A stretch of DNA of 64,000 nt from Dryomyza anilis. Taxonomy: Eukaryota; Arthropoda; Insecta; Diptera; Dryomyzidae. The notes under the pieces are model-generated. The model was given only the letters and a program-made list of their open reading frames with translations. It made no database searches and was not told where the DNA came from. The stretch lies in the NCBI GenBank assembly GCA_951804985.1, contig OX638133.1, positions 67,119,867 through 67,183,866 of the forward strand. The letters run 5' to 3'. The position numbers and the translations under genes are program-made. Below are positions 13,071 through 27,015 of the stretch, in pieces (position 1 is the first letter of the stretch; each line of letters begins with the position of its first letter).

Positions 13071-14160
13071 CAAGGTGCGAGAACGTATATAGTGTAAAAA
13101 CTTATCAAATCTAAACTAATTTTCAAAACTTACATCAATCTCAATAATGTTTTCTGATGATAGTATTGATCAATATACACTTTAAGGCAGTTTTTGAAAA
13201 AATATCAGTCATTTTCTGAAATATTTATTCGGCAAACACAAAGGAATTTAGAAGTTTTTAGGGAATAGGGAAGTTAGGACTTTTATATGAACACTTCCCA
13301 TGAATCCCAACTTTAAAGAACCATAAAATAGACCAGATTAAAATTCTTGAAGAAATTTACGACAAATCTCAGTAACAAGAACATGACACATTTGATTTGG
13401 AAAAGTACATATATCCTTTTTTACAGATGGGACTCTAACTGATGTAGAAACTATAGCAGATGTATACGAAAACCCGAATCAATTTCTTCAAATGCATGTA
13501 TCATTCAAACGGAAATATACGCTATTGATACAGGCATCCTGTTTAATTTTGACTGGAACTAAAACAATCAGGCAGCCATTATGGTATTAGAATTCTAGAA
13601 AATTTCTTCTGAAGAAGAATGGGAATACTTAGAAATGAAAAATAATTTTACCTTACTTCAGGTCTCAGGGAACAATAGAATAGGAGATAATGAAGATGCT
13701 GATCAGCTAGATAGGAAATGAACCGCTACAAAACAGATTGCGAGAATAACAAATAAACATTAAAGGAAAATGTGGCAAAGCTATGACAATTAAAGAAATT
13801 TATTGCGACCTATAACCATAAAAGATATAAAGAATGCATTTAGTTAATAAAGAAAAACTTACAAATCTTGACATAATTTTTCACAGGATATTGAATACTT
13901 GAAGCACACCTAAGAAAAATAGGTATACAATCTGACAGCAACATGACATTGACACGAAGTAATACAATCAGGATTCTTACTGCGGTTTGACAGATATCCT
14001 ATAGAAGAGGGTAGTACAATTACCAGCACCGCTACCACTTGATTAATATACCACTGCCATTCAGCAAATCCGGATATTACCAAATGTATTAGGAAAGTGC
14101 CACAGCTGATAGCTTTATCAGCAACGGTACCAAGCGGGGCACAATAGATCCTATTAGGCC
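13071..14160. other. Non-coding stretch, possibly holding decayed coding remnants
   Basis: A plus-strand frame is open for about 50 codons from 13437 to 13590 with ordinary residue composition, but it has no start, no splice context and no family I recognise. It may be old transposon debris. Confidence 0.25.
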
Positions 14161-14164
14161 ACAG

Positions 14165-14275
14165 TGTAATAAACCTTTCAAAATAATAATATGGTATTTA
14201 CACTTTTTGAAACGCAGAAAATAGACAACTTTTGATACAACCTCCTTCGTTGTCTGCTTAAAATCTTTCTGAAAT
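14165..14275 (+). repeat. Degenerate copy of the ~260-bp repeat family
   Basis: The words GCAGAAAATAGACAACTTTT, GATACAA, CTCC and GTTGTCTG follow each other as in the 52440-52980 array (right half of the unit). Divergence is higher than in the other copies. Confidence 0.55.
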
Positions 14276-15563
14276 GCTTTATGATTTATACTACTCTCGA
14301 ATAGTTGTAAACTCTGCATTTTCTCTAATCGGTGAACACTCTTTTATTCTCTTGTTCTCTCCACGAGTTTCTTAAGTATTTGGTAGCTCGAAAGAACCTC
14401 TCGCACAAGGATTCATCAAGGCATGAGAGAAGAGACAAAGGAGAGCACTCTGTGCGTACAACTATTGCTACAAATCAAGAGAGCAATGTTTAAGTTTAAA
14501 AAGTGCTTGCATCGAGCAGCATATGTTGCATTGTGGTGCAAACAGGATAACAAAGGGCACAAAGTGCAACAACAAAAACTGTAAAAAAGTAAAAAAAAAA
14601 AATAAAAAACAAATCATTTATTTATGCGACTGCCACATAAAAGTACATCGCAGCAAAAAAAAAAAAAAAAAAAAAGAGAACAATGCTGTCAGTGCAAGGA
14701 CTAAAGCAAAGAAAGGATGCGTTAAAAAATAATAGCTTATGTTGTATGTGTTATTGTTTTTGTTGTTGGCGCATCATGCTATCCTCGGATGAGCATTTTG
14801 TTGTCAGTGCCTGCTGGTGCTGTTATTGGCGTCGTAGTTATTGCTGTTTTTGTTGTTGCACACAAAACGCACTGCAAGCCACTGCGGCGCTGAGATGCTG
14901 CCTGTTGGGAGAACAAACGGACGGACAGTGAAGATGCGTGTAAAAAGGATAATTTGTCAATATGTTCATAGTTCCGGATTTGCGCTCGATTCTTGAGGCA
15001 ACCGTGCGGGTATCGGACCAGAAATGATTGGCGTGCTCAGCAGAGGAGCTCACTGCACAATCACAAAGACAGGGTCGTGCAGGCCGAACTACCGAGGGGC
15101 GTGCACGACAACGAGACTCAGTACATGAAAAATTATAAGGATTTAGCAATACTTTGAGCTGGATTAAAACTACATAGCACACGGCCGAGATTTAAGAGTA
15201 AAGCAGCTAAAAAGCAGTTCAAAGTATAAAAATCAGCTTTACGACAAAACAGTATTGAATTCGTAGCATTCATTACGGTACGACACACGTAGCAAATGTG
15301 TTTTTGGAAATTTTTCCTTTTTATTTCCCAATAGTAATATATGGATCTAAATTTTGAAATTATTGATAAGCCATTGCTTCTGTTCTTGTAGGTCGTTCTA
15401 GTTCTTGCATCGGTAATTCGTTATTGTCTTTGCAGGGTCAATATTGTTCTTGTTCTTGCTCCAAGTCTTGCATTTCTCGCACCTTAAACGCACTTAGCCA
15501 CTAAGTAAATTAATATACGTATATTATAACGTGATATTGCAAAGAACCTATTAGATGAAAAAT
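14276..15563. other. Non-coding stretch with poly-A tracts
   Basis: Contains a 22-base A run near 14655-14676 and an AAAAAG-rich tract at 14580-14610. A less AT-rich piece at 14840-15140 has no splice-bounded open frame. GAGAG/CTCTC words are frequent at 14330-14490. Confidence 0.35.
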
Positions 15564-15564
15564 T

Positions 15565-15624
15565 CTACTATAAGAATTCTAAATATACTATAAGAATTCT
15601 AAATATACTATAAGAATTCTAAAT
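15565..15624. repeat. 20-bp tandem repeat, 3 copies
   Basis: The unit TATACTATAAGAATTCTAAA is repeated three times almost perfectly (first base pair of the first unit differs). Confidence 0.9.
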
Positions 15625-17640
15625 AATAACTCTAAAGCTCTTTAAAACTTAGGTAAGTTTTAACGCGTAAACTGTTGATATTCATGCTAAATTTGAAAAA
15701 AAGACTGCAAGATTCTTTCGTTTTTAAGTGTACCTAAAAAATAACGCAAAATTGAAATTGCATATATTAGAAAAATATAAAATAAAAAAAGGCAACTCGC
15801 ACAAACGACAACAAGATCGAAGAAAATCGAACGAAATCAGCAGCCTCCATTGTAGCAAAATACAATAATAATGCTAGCACTCAGCCAACATGCACAACTC
15901 CACTTACCACACACAGCGATAGCTCACAAAGCGTTTGTTAAAGAGCCATTTAATGAAACAAAATAAAAATAACAAAAAAAAAACACCCCAACAACTCTAA
16001 GGCCATAAAAATCAGTATCTGCAGCAGGTCCTGCACAAAGGACGACAGCTACGTGGCGAACAGACTCTTCTAAAACCCTCCATTACATATGTTCACACCA
16101 AACAAGAAGCAACCAAACAAAAACTAAAAACCATGTCAGCAGAAGGAAGAAAAACATTTTAAACGGCAGAAAATAAAAACAGCAGCGGCGACAAAAACCG
16201 TTAACGTCGCACCAGAGGCAGCCGTTGAAGTGGCATCAGGCGGCAGAGCAGTAAATAAAAAAGAACAAAAAAAGAAAAATCCAATAAAACGACAAGCGAG
16301 AACACAATTGTTGAGCATTAAAAAGAAAAACTTCATCTCCGAATACCACTTCCTCCTTGTGTTGCTATCCTGCTGCGCGTTCACGTCCTCCACATCGGCA
16401 CTTCCGGTTTGTGTACACAATTTTCTCTGCTCATTTCCGCTTTTCCACAATATGAAGTCGAGTCGACACGACTTCATGTTGCCAACATTTGTTGTTATTA
16501 CTACGACTACTGTCGTTCATATCTGCTACGCCAACAACAGCCAAAGAACGGAAAAAAAGTCGCCTAGCAAGTCGCTGAGGTGTATCATGAGCAAATTTCC
16601 GCTTCAAGGAAGTGAAACACCGTGCCGCCCCCTGCTATTATGGCGGGCACGCCTCTCCGACAAGTATTCGTACGTGATATGAAGCGAAAACACATTGCCT
16701 GCAATATCAAGGAGGAGTTGGTTTGGCACCTCAAACGCAGCCCCATCTCCCCGCATTGCAATGCTTACTACTTGCCGGCCCCTGCTCACGTTGTGCATCT
16801 ACAAACCAAATTGCAAAGTGCAAAATCGAGAAACAAGAAAAACGAACAAAAATATTTAACAAGTGCAAAAGAGTCCTGCACTCGTTGGGTCGAGTCAGTG
16901 GCTTCGTCAGTCCGTTGGATCGTTCTACTGTACGTCCGTCCGTCGCAAGTCAGTCCTTTTCGTACTGAGATGAGAGCGCTCGGCAGCAGTGAATATTTCT
17001 TAAAATCCAACGAAGCTAAAAACAAAAAAGGCACATGTTGTAAAAACCCCACAGAATTTCGTTCTCAAAAAGTTCTACCCGTAACCAATGACGGTACTTA
17101 AATGCAGGGTCACGTATCAATTTACTCAGTATTAGTTAAAATCAGCATCCAACAGAATGTTCGCAACATTTCCGTCCTTGGTTGTTCTCTGTGTTTTTGT
17201 CTTTTGTGGTTGTTCTTCACCTCTGATATAGCTACTCCATGACTTTACCGTCATGGATGCTGTCCGTTAGTCTGTCTGTTGTTTGTCTGTCTGTCAGACC
17301 GATAACTTAACCCCACTGTCAACTGCCCGTTTTAGCGATCTCTCACTCCAACATGATACACTAGCTATGTATTTTGGGGCCTGCGTCGTCCTATCTCTCT
17401 TTCTCTTTGTCCTGCCTGCTTTCCCATCAGCAATTCCAGTTTTTATCCGTAGCTGTCAGTGCGAAAACCGCCACGGTAACCATATCCCCATTAGCACTTT
17501 TTGTGTGAAGACTATTCTTCTTCATCGCTGCGCCATGAAAAGTTTACTCAAGTGTCTACGTTCCGCACACTGTCAGCCTCGGGTGCAAAGCCTAGAGTAC
17601 GGGGACATTTGCTCTTTTCGCTGACTGAGAGCTGGTTGCA
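15625..17640. other. Less AT-rich non-coding island
   Basis: Between about 16130 and 17640 the composition is more balanced, with several overlapping open frames of 100-159 codons on both strands. They overlap one another, none is recognisable, and residue use is unlike a real protein. An untranslated or regulatory function is possible but unproved. Confidence 0.3.
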
Positions 17641-20600
17641 TCTCTTTTGCACTTTGCGGTACAACAAATGTTGTTTCAGTGCCAGAAACATAAGAATTCT
17701 GTTTTCAAAAAGGATGCCATAACAGCATGCAACCATATTCGACAAGTGTTGGTATCACAAGTGCGTTGTAAGACTTTGGAAGAGTAGCCAAAGAGACATT
17801 AGCATCAACTGGGTGGGTCGATGAAACAAGGCCTACAGTTGAAAAATGTTAAAAAAAACAACGTCCCATGCTCAGATCTGAGAGTGGACATGAACAAAAC
17901 TCACACCTTCGGTCCATGCAGCTTCCATTGTGATGTGAAACTAATATAGGTAACTACTGCACTGTAACTGTATTGAGAAAAATCGGAACTGCTAAGACGC
18001 AAGCGCGTGCTTCGTGTTGCAAAACATACAACTCAATGAGAGAAGAGAACCAAAGACGAACTTGGACAAATTTCCGATGTTCTCTTCAGAACACACAGAG
18101 CAAAAAAGAAAAACAACGAATGCGTATTGTAAATAATGTGGATTCGCTAAGTTAGATTGACCGTTGCTAAGTTTGTTCGTACGAAGGATGAAAAAACTTG
18201 TTCGGTGGTTCCAATCCGCTGACTGACATCATCGAAATTAGAAAACTTTTATACAAAATTGCTACTATGTGATAAGTCATTGTAAACTATTGTAATACAA
18301 ATGATACAACAACAAATTGGTAAAGTTTTTTGCAATTGAAACCGTTAAAACTACTGAGAAACCACAAGAAACTCACTCAAAATCGTGTGTAGCTTCATAC
18401 AAAGAAACTAGCTTTGACAATTTAACCAGGTAAAGTCTTCGACAAGTATTTCTAAAGCAAGCTGAGTGTTCAACCCGTCATACATGGGAAAACGAAATGA
18501 TTCAATAAATCCAGTAGCAAAATTGTGCAGAGCTTGCCAGAAGTATCACTGCTTTAACAACTTCTTAGCATGCTCAATACACATTCTGTCATCACTGAAG
18601 ACAGTGTACTTCCAGCACACATTCTACAGAATAAAAGCCAATCGATTTGTTGACTATTTCTAATATTGTTTTAAATACAAAATATATAAAATATGCTAAT
18701 AGTAATGAGTCAAACTTTTTTTGTTGTTGAGAAACGAATAGGGAAGTCCTGCAAAAATGTTAATTTCATATGAAACAGAAGAAATGATATCATTTAGACG
18801 GAAAGGGGTGCTTGAGAAGTGCTAGTAGTTAGTTTACCAACTGGGAATGTGCACACAATTTTTTATGGAAATTACTTTTACCTTTTAAATAAAAAGTAAA
18901 ACTAAAAGAAACGGTAAGTAATGCCGCAACGTTCAACGACTTACTGCGGGAGCAGAAGTTTTTATTCAGGTTGTGTGGTTGAAATGGTGGTCAGTCTTCG
19001 TACATGGACCCTATTAGTTCTGGAAGAGCCGTTTTAATACCACATCACATGTAACCACGTTGTTTACTGTTGTTAGAGGTGCGTGGATGGAGGAATCAAG
19101 ACTTTAGATCTATTTGACGGAATTTAGGAAGAACCCCATTTTCCAATCCGTATTCCTGAGAAATCTGACAGACCGTCGAGGACGTATTTGCCAAAGGCGT
19201 TATATCACTTTGTTAACATCTAAGCAAATTTCATTACGTCTAGTCTATTTAACTAAAGTTTAATATTAAAAAATCTAAGATTTAATTTATGTAAGATTTT
19301 TGTAGTGTAGAAATCAAATAGTGCTTAGAGACACTGCGAGAGAAGAGAGCGTATATTTTAGAAAACTTTTCGTTGATACATATCTCTCTAATTTAATATT
19401 TTCTCTTTCTCGCTGCTTTTTCTCTCAGACATTTTGAAATTGTAGTCAACACCAACTAAACAAATGTCCTCTCATATAAATACTTTGTGGAGAGAGTTCG
19501 TGTACGCTGAGGGTATGGTGATTAGGAGAGGTCATTTCAACGCTCATTGTACGATATGTGCATGACTCGGAGTTTCCGCTCTAATCTCACAGCGCCAAAG
19601 CGGAAATACAAGCGGATTAGCTTTTAGATTTATATACTAACAAACACCGATTAGACAGGTTGGTCTTCTCTCTAACTCTGCGCTCCCCCCCCTTTGCACA
19701 GCATACTGTTGTTCGCTTTCGTCCGTCCTGTTTCCGCTGAGACTGTTCTTGTTGATGCTGTTGCTTTTGTTGCACTTGCTTTTGGGTTGTAGTTGTTTTT
19801 CGGTATTTGGAATATTTCAACGCTTTCTGGTATTGTTAGCACAGAGTCCCTGCATGTCCCGCATCTAAGCAGTGCCACCAGCAATATGTGAACGTGTGTG
19901 TGTGCGATTGTTGGGTATACCATATGTGCTGTGTGTGTGTGTGAGAGTTGGTAGTTACCGTTAAGTATTTCGAACTAATGGAGTATGCGGTCAGAGAGGA
20001 ATTCAAAGAAGCACAACGTTGATTTTTGCGGTAGAGTATTTTGACATTTGGCAGGACTTGCGAGAGGATGCAGCGGTGCGAAATAATATTTGCCGCGACG
20101 ACACAGAAGTCGGCTGCGTGCGAAGCGTGGTGAAGCGTGACAAGAAGCGAAGCAAAACGAGCGATGGATGCTTGTTAAATGCTGATAGTCGAGGCGTTGC
20201 ATTGATGATTATGCGGAGGATTTAATGACAGCGAACAATGTTTACAGCAGCAATGCGCGAAAATGTGTGACTTAGTGCGGCAATTCGAGAAAAACGTAAT
20301 ATTCGAATGATAACTTAATAATTTATACAGTTAAATATTACTCAATTTTTAAATAAGAACTATATTATTGAGTTAGTGGCAAATAACTCAATGAATATAC
20401 AACTTTTTGATTCATATAGATTTTTTAGTATCAGTAAGACGAAAGAGAAAATCAAAAACACGTATATTGTGCTGAGTTGTGCCCGGTTTGTGCTGGTTGT
20501 ACTACTATTTACTATTTTTTTTTCTCAGTATGTGCTGCAGCAATGTGGTACTCAAAACTAATTAAAATTACTTGATTGTTACAGAATTAAAAACAATACA

Positions 20601-21436
20601 AGTATGTCGAACTTAACACCATCATTAGGTAAATTTATTTAAATTTGATAATTGTGCTGGTTTGAGCTTCATACAGCCACATTAAATCTACGTAGTACGT
20701 AGTAAAAGATTTTATGCCAATGTTTACTTGGCCGATTTCGCCAATATAATAAAACCCGTAAAAAACTTTGTGTGACACTTAAAGTGGTGGCTTTACGATA
20801 CGGCTATAAAAACACAACTATAGCCCAATGGTTTTGGAACGAAAACTGACAAAAGCAATACAGCCACCCACCATTGAAAAGAGACAAAAACTACAAACTC
20901 AAGAAAAAAAAAACTTTTACGGCAAATTTTCCGCAAACAATCCGATTTGAGCAAAGGACAACAGTATAGCAATAACGAATTCAGATCCGAAAAGGTTTTT
21001 CGATGGACCATGAAAATAATACAATGGTGGTATACACAAAAAAACTTATAAATATAATTTAAAAAAAAATATGAAATACCAATATTTTTTTAATATAAAA
21101 CGTTTTTAATGGATCCAACACAGCCCTACATTTCATTTCAAATCATACTTTAAATTCACCTTAAACACGGTTTATATTAAAAAATATTTTTTATTTCATA
21201 TTTTTATATTTCATATTTTTATATTTCTTATTTTTTTTGTCTCAATCTGATTTTCGTCTGACAAAATTCGAAACAGACAGACAAGAAAGCAACCTAATAA
21301 AAACGTTTTAAAATAGGTACATAATAGTTATGAAGTTGTTTATTTTCTCTGTTCTTTATTTTGCCTATTTTATAGGTATTATGCCTGTTTTATAGGTATT
21401 ACAACGGTAAGTGTTCGAGTGAAATACATGGTCTGA
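17641..21436. other. Non-coding stretch
   Basis: No gene seen. GAGAG/CTCTC-rich text at 19320-19440, GT microsatellite at 19928-19942, a less AT-rich patch at 19660-20225, and an A/T-rich tract at 21040-21240. Just before the retroelement remnant there is a 21-bp duplication (TTTTATAGGTATTA words at about 21369 and 21390). Confidence 0.35.
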
Positions 21437-21604
21437 TTCCATCAGGTTCACAGAACCACGCATTATGAAGAGAATTCGTTCTTCAGTCGCACGACACGTT
21501 TGTGGAACCATATCCCTGCGTCCGTTTTTCCCGACATTTTTGATATTGGCAAATTCAAAACAAACATTCACCGACACTACTCCATCTTTCCCCCCTCCAT
21601 TTAA
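21437..21604 (+). pseudogene. C-terminal remnant of a non-LTR retrotransposon reverse-transcriptase ORF
   Basis: A 56-codon plus-strand frame ends at a stop at 21602-21604. It encodes the series FFSRTTRLWNHIPASVFPD, followed by a Phe-Lys-x-Asn-(Ile)-His stretch. This 'R-T-x-x-L-W-N-x-(L/I)-P-x-x-V-F-P ... F-K' series is characteristic of the extreme C-terminus of ORF2 proteins in insect non-LTR elements (jockey/R1-like). Upstream homology seems to continue in another frame (from about 21412), so a frameshift is likely, and nothing upstream is recognisable as the palm domain. The A run at 21679-21687 may be the old poly-A tail. It is a dead 3' fragment. Confidence 0.75.
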
Positions 21605-21699
21605 CCTATCACCCCTTCTTACGATCAACACTGTGCATTGCATGTATAGGGAGCATGACCTAGCGTTGGTTAATTTGTAAAAAAAAACTGCATTCACAT

Positions 21700-22430
21700 T
21701 AAAATGCCGTCGTATGGAGCAAACTAATTCTTAGGTAACGCAAGTAACAATGAATGTCAATAAACTAATTGCAATAACGGAATTAAAAAATATTAAATTC
21801 AATAAAGCCACATAATTCCAATACTTAACTACATTCACCTAAAAATTACCTTTTATAATTATAAATGATTTAATTATATCCCACTCTAATGGCCTTCTAG
21901 CGAACAATGACAATTATTATCAATGGCAATAATTATAACTTCTCCGCCTTTAACATAAAGTTCTTCACATAGAGGTTAAATAAAACCGTTAAAACTATAA
22001 AATTCATAAAAAAATTCATCGAATTGAAATTTCATTTGAAAGACGGACCATTTCCAAATATAAACCTCCAAATCTCGTAATTAAAATTTCGAATATTAAG
22101 AATCAACTATTTAACAAATTAGGACGATTGCAACAGGATAAACGTAGCATTATTTAAAAGCAGAAAGGCAAAAGGATATATGAAAAATTCGAGTCTCCGG
22201 AATATTGATTTTCTCCATAAGGTTATTGAACGAAGAGAGAAGGTTCAAATTTTTTAGGAACGCTTATCTTGCGACCCATTGAGGGCTGTTAGTCACATTC
22301 GATAGATGCTAACCCCCACCCCAATGTAGGAGAATTCGACACCTCAATCTGATTTAATACCATCACATCCGTCGTTCATACATTATAAGCATTCCAATTA
22401 AAGCAGTAACCTACACCGTTGTATCACCCC
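21700..22430. other. AT-rich non-coding stretch
   Basis: Nothing recognised. Confidence 0.4.
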
Positions 22431-22439
22431 CGCTCCCAA

Positions 22440-23160
22440 CCAACGCACACGATTTGGGTTTTGAGCAGTCAGCCATCCGCACAAGACGCAGGCAGCGCGC
22501 TGTGACGACTCTCGGTGCTCTCGATGCCTGCAGGCAGGCAGTCAGTCAGGCACTCGAGTGGCACACGAAACCCAATAAACAGAAACAACAAACTGTGCAA
22601 CATCAAGAACAAAACAACAGAACAACAAATACTCGAGCACGCAAAACGATCCTGCACTCGAATGAACACAAGCCTGTGCCAGACTGCGAAGGCCTTCTTC
22701 GAACACCATCGCCACGCAACTCCACCCCTAGTACCATCTATTTGCACTGTTGGTTGTTGGTGCAAACAGACGTGGCTCGAATGTGTACGAATTCGAATGC
22801 GTATTTGTATTGGTATTCATTGGCATCGCCGAAGTCGTCAGCAGCAACCTCGTCGTGTTATTCGACTCGGTTTAATTTCTGACAATGTCGACAATGCCAT
22901 CGACATCAACTACTGTGAGTCCTTTCGTCATTATTCAACCACTTAAGCGCTCTGGGCGCACTCTTGCGAGTCCAAATGGAGAGTGACAGCGAGCGAGCGC
23001 GGGCACAGCACATAATGGGAACGCACCCTGTACCCTGCCTGCGTGTCTGCCAAAGTCATTTTGCACACAATATGCGTTCGGGGCAATCCAACGCGACAGC
23101 CACAAGGGTTTAATTCGATTCAATTCGTACGCTCGTTCATTCCATACCATTCGACGTTGC
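22440..23160. other. Less AT-rich non-coding island, possible untranslated exon
   Basis: Balanced composition with a GCAGGCAGGCAGTCAGTCAG-like local repeat at 22530-22550, and a strong-looking donor word (ACT|GTGAGT at 22915/22916, plus strand). Overlapping open frames of about 140 codons on the plus strand are rich in Gln, Asn, Thr, Ser and Cys and are not recognised. It could be a non-coding first exon of a plus-strand gene; this is inference only. Confidence 0.25.
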
Positions 23161-26100
23161 CATCGTTCAAATAAAGCAAATCACCTCATTAGATGATTAC
23201 GAGGGGACTAAATGTACGAAGGACTTGCTGCGAGCGGAGGCGGTTGGTTTATTTTTGGCAATTGTAGGTTTCAGAGTGGGGGAGATTTAATTTGATAGTC
23301 GGGTTGGGTTCACGAAGTTAAATTTATGTGAGAAATGCAAGTAATTCTGATTTGTGCTTAAAAAAATGTCGACGTGACAGTATTTAGACCACAATTAAAT
23401 TAGTTACCATTTAATTGTAATCGGTATAAAAATTGAAAATTTAAAAAATGTTCGGATAACATTCTTGGACGCAATTATGGCGTTGCATTTAAAAAAACTG
23501 AACTTTGTCCAGTTTTTTTACATTTGGACCAGTGCGTGGCGTAATAAAGTAGGGCTTCTCCGATCCCGGATTATAATCGGCTAATTTTATAGAAATCGGA
23601 GTTTAAATTTTTCGATTTACTACAAACATTGCTAGCGATTAAAATTCGTATTTTGAACAAAACTAAAACTGGAGCAGGTTTCTCTGAGCGGGAATTGTAA
23701 ATTTTATTAATAACAAAATACATTGAAATATATAAATAAGAAAATACTTTTATAAATTGAATCTGAAACTGTAGAGAATGGAATATTGATATTTCTTTCA
23801 GAAATTGAAAATTATTTCACTATTAACAAAATCCAATCACAAAAATCCATTTGGCACAGAATACAGATTTTTACAAAGTAAGAATTCTGTTAAGCTACCA
23901 GTATAAAATCCACTAAAATAATTTATTATCAAATTAATATTTTATTAATATTTAAACCCCGTACAAATTAAAAAGAAAAATTTCACATAAAATTAAATTT
24001 ACACTAATATTTAAAAATATATATCATGCCAAAAGGGGAGAATGTGAAGTTTAAAAACTGTTGGAAAATCAACATTTAAGATTTTAAATAGTTTAAAAAT
24101 TAGTAAAATTTCGTTTTTTTTTTCAATTTTTTCTGTTATTTTGTTTTATTCATCAATTATTATACCGTATGTAAAATATCTTTGGATTTGGACAACTTAC
24201 TGAATAATAAATACTGATTTTGTAAGGCTATATCCTAAACAAAACGCAAATATTTCTGTTTTTATGCTATAACATTTTATTAACGCAAGATAAAATAGTG
24301 GTGCAAAGGCATTAATTGTTTGTTTTTAAAGCACCTATCGATTGGCGTCATTATTTAAAAATATTTTGCCAAACATTAATTTGCCATTTGTTATTATCGA
24401 ATTCGCCCGTTTGGTTGTGTCTTTTGTGGCTAGAAGTATACAGCCACTATACAGTATACTTGAGGAAAAACTACATTCTAAAATGTAAAAAAATGTCAAA
24501 AATTACACATTTGACACTTTGAAATGATAGTGGCGATATATACTCTTTATACTAACAATTATAACAATTTTGCACAAAAAAAAAATAATTTTTCATTCAA
24601 AAATTAAAATTTTTGTTTAAAATTTTAATTGTGTTAATATTTTTACTTAAATTCAATTTTTTAATAAAAAGTCTTTTTTACAAAAGAGATACGAAATACG
24701 AAAAAATATATGAAATATGGTTAGTTTATGTCTTTTTAATATTTTGTTTTTAATGTTTTGTTTTTAATTTTGTTAAATACCGGGATGCAAATTTCTTAGT
24801 TCGTAAATTTTACGATTGAAAGATTGTTTAAGACTCGCTAGTCAGTATCCTATTTCTTCACTAGAAATAGTGATTACATTATAAAGTGCGATAGAACAGT
24901 CTAAACAATATTGAGTGAGATATCGTCCGCATCACAAATATTTCTGCGTATGAACAATGAAAACAATGAAACTCGAAAATTTACAAATCAATTTCGTTCT
25001 CGGTCTCCACTCAAAGAAAGTATTGCTCTGGATATCTCCTCGTTTTATGATCACGAATTTGATAAAATAAAAAAAACTTTTAATGTTTTATCAGGATTTT
25101 AATATACCTTACGTAGTCTTTATTACAATCATAACTCCTAAATCTTTCACGACCCTCGATACCGTTTACAATCAGTCACACTCACGCACACATCATCTGA
25201 ATCATTTCAACACTAACTACATGGTGTTAATTAAAAATGTGCCGACGAACACACTTTCAAAAAACACGCCAGCACGGAAACAAAAACAATTCAATCAAAA
25301 TACCAAAGGCAACAATATGAAAAGCAACAGCACCAACAATAAAGGGCAATAAGAAATTAACCCCTATAAATAAAAAATAATTCCCGCAAAGCAACACATT
25401 TAAAAGCACATTAATCACGACTACAACAAAAACAAACAACTGGAGCAGCAATTAATGATCTTACTACAGGAACAAACAAGGAGCGCTCGCTCTGTATGCC
25501 GCTACTCCAACAACGACATAAACGACACCAACCGACACAAAACGACCCGAAAGCGGCCACCCTCATAGCATCGCATGGTATTGGTGTTGGGTTGTGGTGT
25601 TTCTGACTGGCGCCATGTGGTGGATACGTGGTTGTGTGGAAAACGGGGCCAAGCCAAAGCTTTCGTGTCGTCGTTAAAAACTTTTTCCACTAATTAAGCG
25701 CTCAATTGAGCATTCAGTTCTTTAAAAAATACAAATTTTTCTAAACACATAAATAAACGAGTGCCTCACGCACCCCCGGGGGATTGCGACTTCAAAATGT
25801 AACAAAGTTTGTTTATTTGCGCAGTAAATGCGAAATAATTCCTCGGGGAAGTAACCACCAACCAACCATCCATTTCTAAAAATGTCTCAAAAACTTCCCC
25901 ACAACGCAGTTACAAAGTCCTCCCCCCAAACCAAACTCTCTATGGCGACAGCGTACAGTGAAAGAAGCGTGAGCAACAAATTTCAATAAAATGCGCTGTA
26001 AAATATGCAACAAAAGGTAAATAAACGACGGCGTTGGCAGTGCTGACAACGTTGACGACGAAAACACGAACGACAAACACCGAACTAACGGAACAGCGCA

Positions 26101-26317
26101 CGTACAAATATTTAGAAATGCAAATCATTTGCCACATACACGAACTCAAAACTTACGAGTAGCAGTTTTTAGAGATGTACATTACAACAATCTCGATCTC
26201 GAAAATATTGCTATAAAATTATGCCTAATATTGGTAAATGTAGTTACCAGCCGCCTCCTCAAATTGCCGCACCCCTTAGAAATATAACATCAATTTTCTT
26301 GGAAAACTACGAATTTG
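23161..26317. other. Non-coding stretch
   Basis: AT-rich; no coding exon, RNA gene or repeat structure stands out. The patch at 25480-25690 is less AT-rich. Confidence 0.4.
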
Positions 26318-26452
26318 CTTCATTTTTTTCTTCGATATTGTTCCGATTTCGAGAAATATCTCGCTTCGAGAAAACTTCGATAGAACGTATCGATATCTAC
26401 CTGCCATGTAGGTCCAATCTGACTCTCGATATCGTTACGACCAGCCCTGGAA
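26318..26452 (+). repeat. Direct repeat copy 1 (CGATAT-rich, ~135 bp)
   Basis: The sequence runs TTCTTCGATA, then TTTCGAGAAATA, TCGAGAAAACTTC, GAACGTATCG, CTACC, CATGTAGGT, and GATATCGTTA. The same words in the same order are found at 26886-27015. Both copies are in direct orientation about 560 bp apart. Confidence 0.8.
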
Positions 26453-26885
26453 ACCAATAACAATAACGAAAAACTGTTTTTCATGTGCATTTCATAATCT
26501 ATGTCATTTTTTTTAAATATTGTAATCCAAAGCAGAAATTGGAACTTCATATACCAAGTATCTTCTTACAAGAATGAAACATTTGTTGGATATCATTATA
26601 TTTTAATTTATAATAACGAGTTTCAAGTCTTAATTAAATGATTTTAAAAGTATGTCGTTTTGGGGTTTCGTACAGTTTTAATCCATTGAGTTTTTTTTTA
26701 TATAAATCTTAAAATTTGACTCATAGCTTTTTCTAACTTCGATAAATAAGTTCGATCTCGTTTCTTTTACGATTCTAATTTTTAAAATTTTTCGTACATT
26801 CAAATTCTTTGACAAGATACGATAATTTAAACATTTATCACATCAATATAGCAATATTTTACGCAGCAATATCGAATTTTGATAA

Positions 26886-27015
26886 TTTTTTTCTTCGATA
26901 CTGTTTCAATTTCGAGAAATAACTCGTATCGAGAAAACTTCAACAGAACGTATCGGTATCTACCTACCATGTAGGTTCAATTTGACGCTTGATATCGTTA
27001 GGAGAACGGGTCCGA
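26886..27015 (+). repeat. Direct repeat copy 2 (CGATAT-rich, ~130 bp)
   Basis: The second copy of the unit at 26318-26452, with roughly one difference every eight to ten bases by eye. The DNA between the copies is also AT-rich with further TCGATA words, so the two copies may be the ends of one element or the result of a local duplication. Confidence 0.8.

Noticed and set aside
16230..17101. Open frames of 150 and 159 codons on the plus strand
   Set aside because: They overlap each other and minus-strand frames of similar length, and none shows a recognisable motif or coding-like residue use.
22454..22946. Two overlapping ~142-codon plus-strand frames
   Set aside because: They overlap in different frames, are rich in Gln/Asn/Thr/Cys/Ser as expected from repeat-like CAG/CAA text, and are not recognised.
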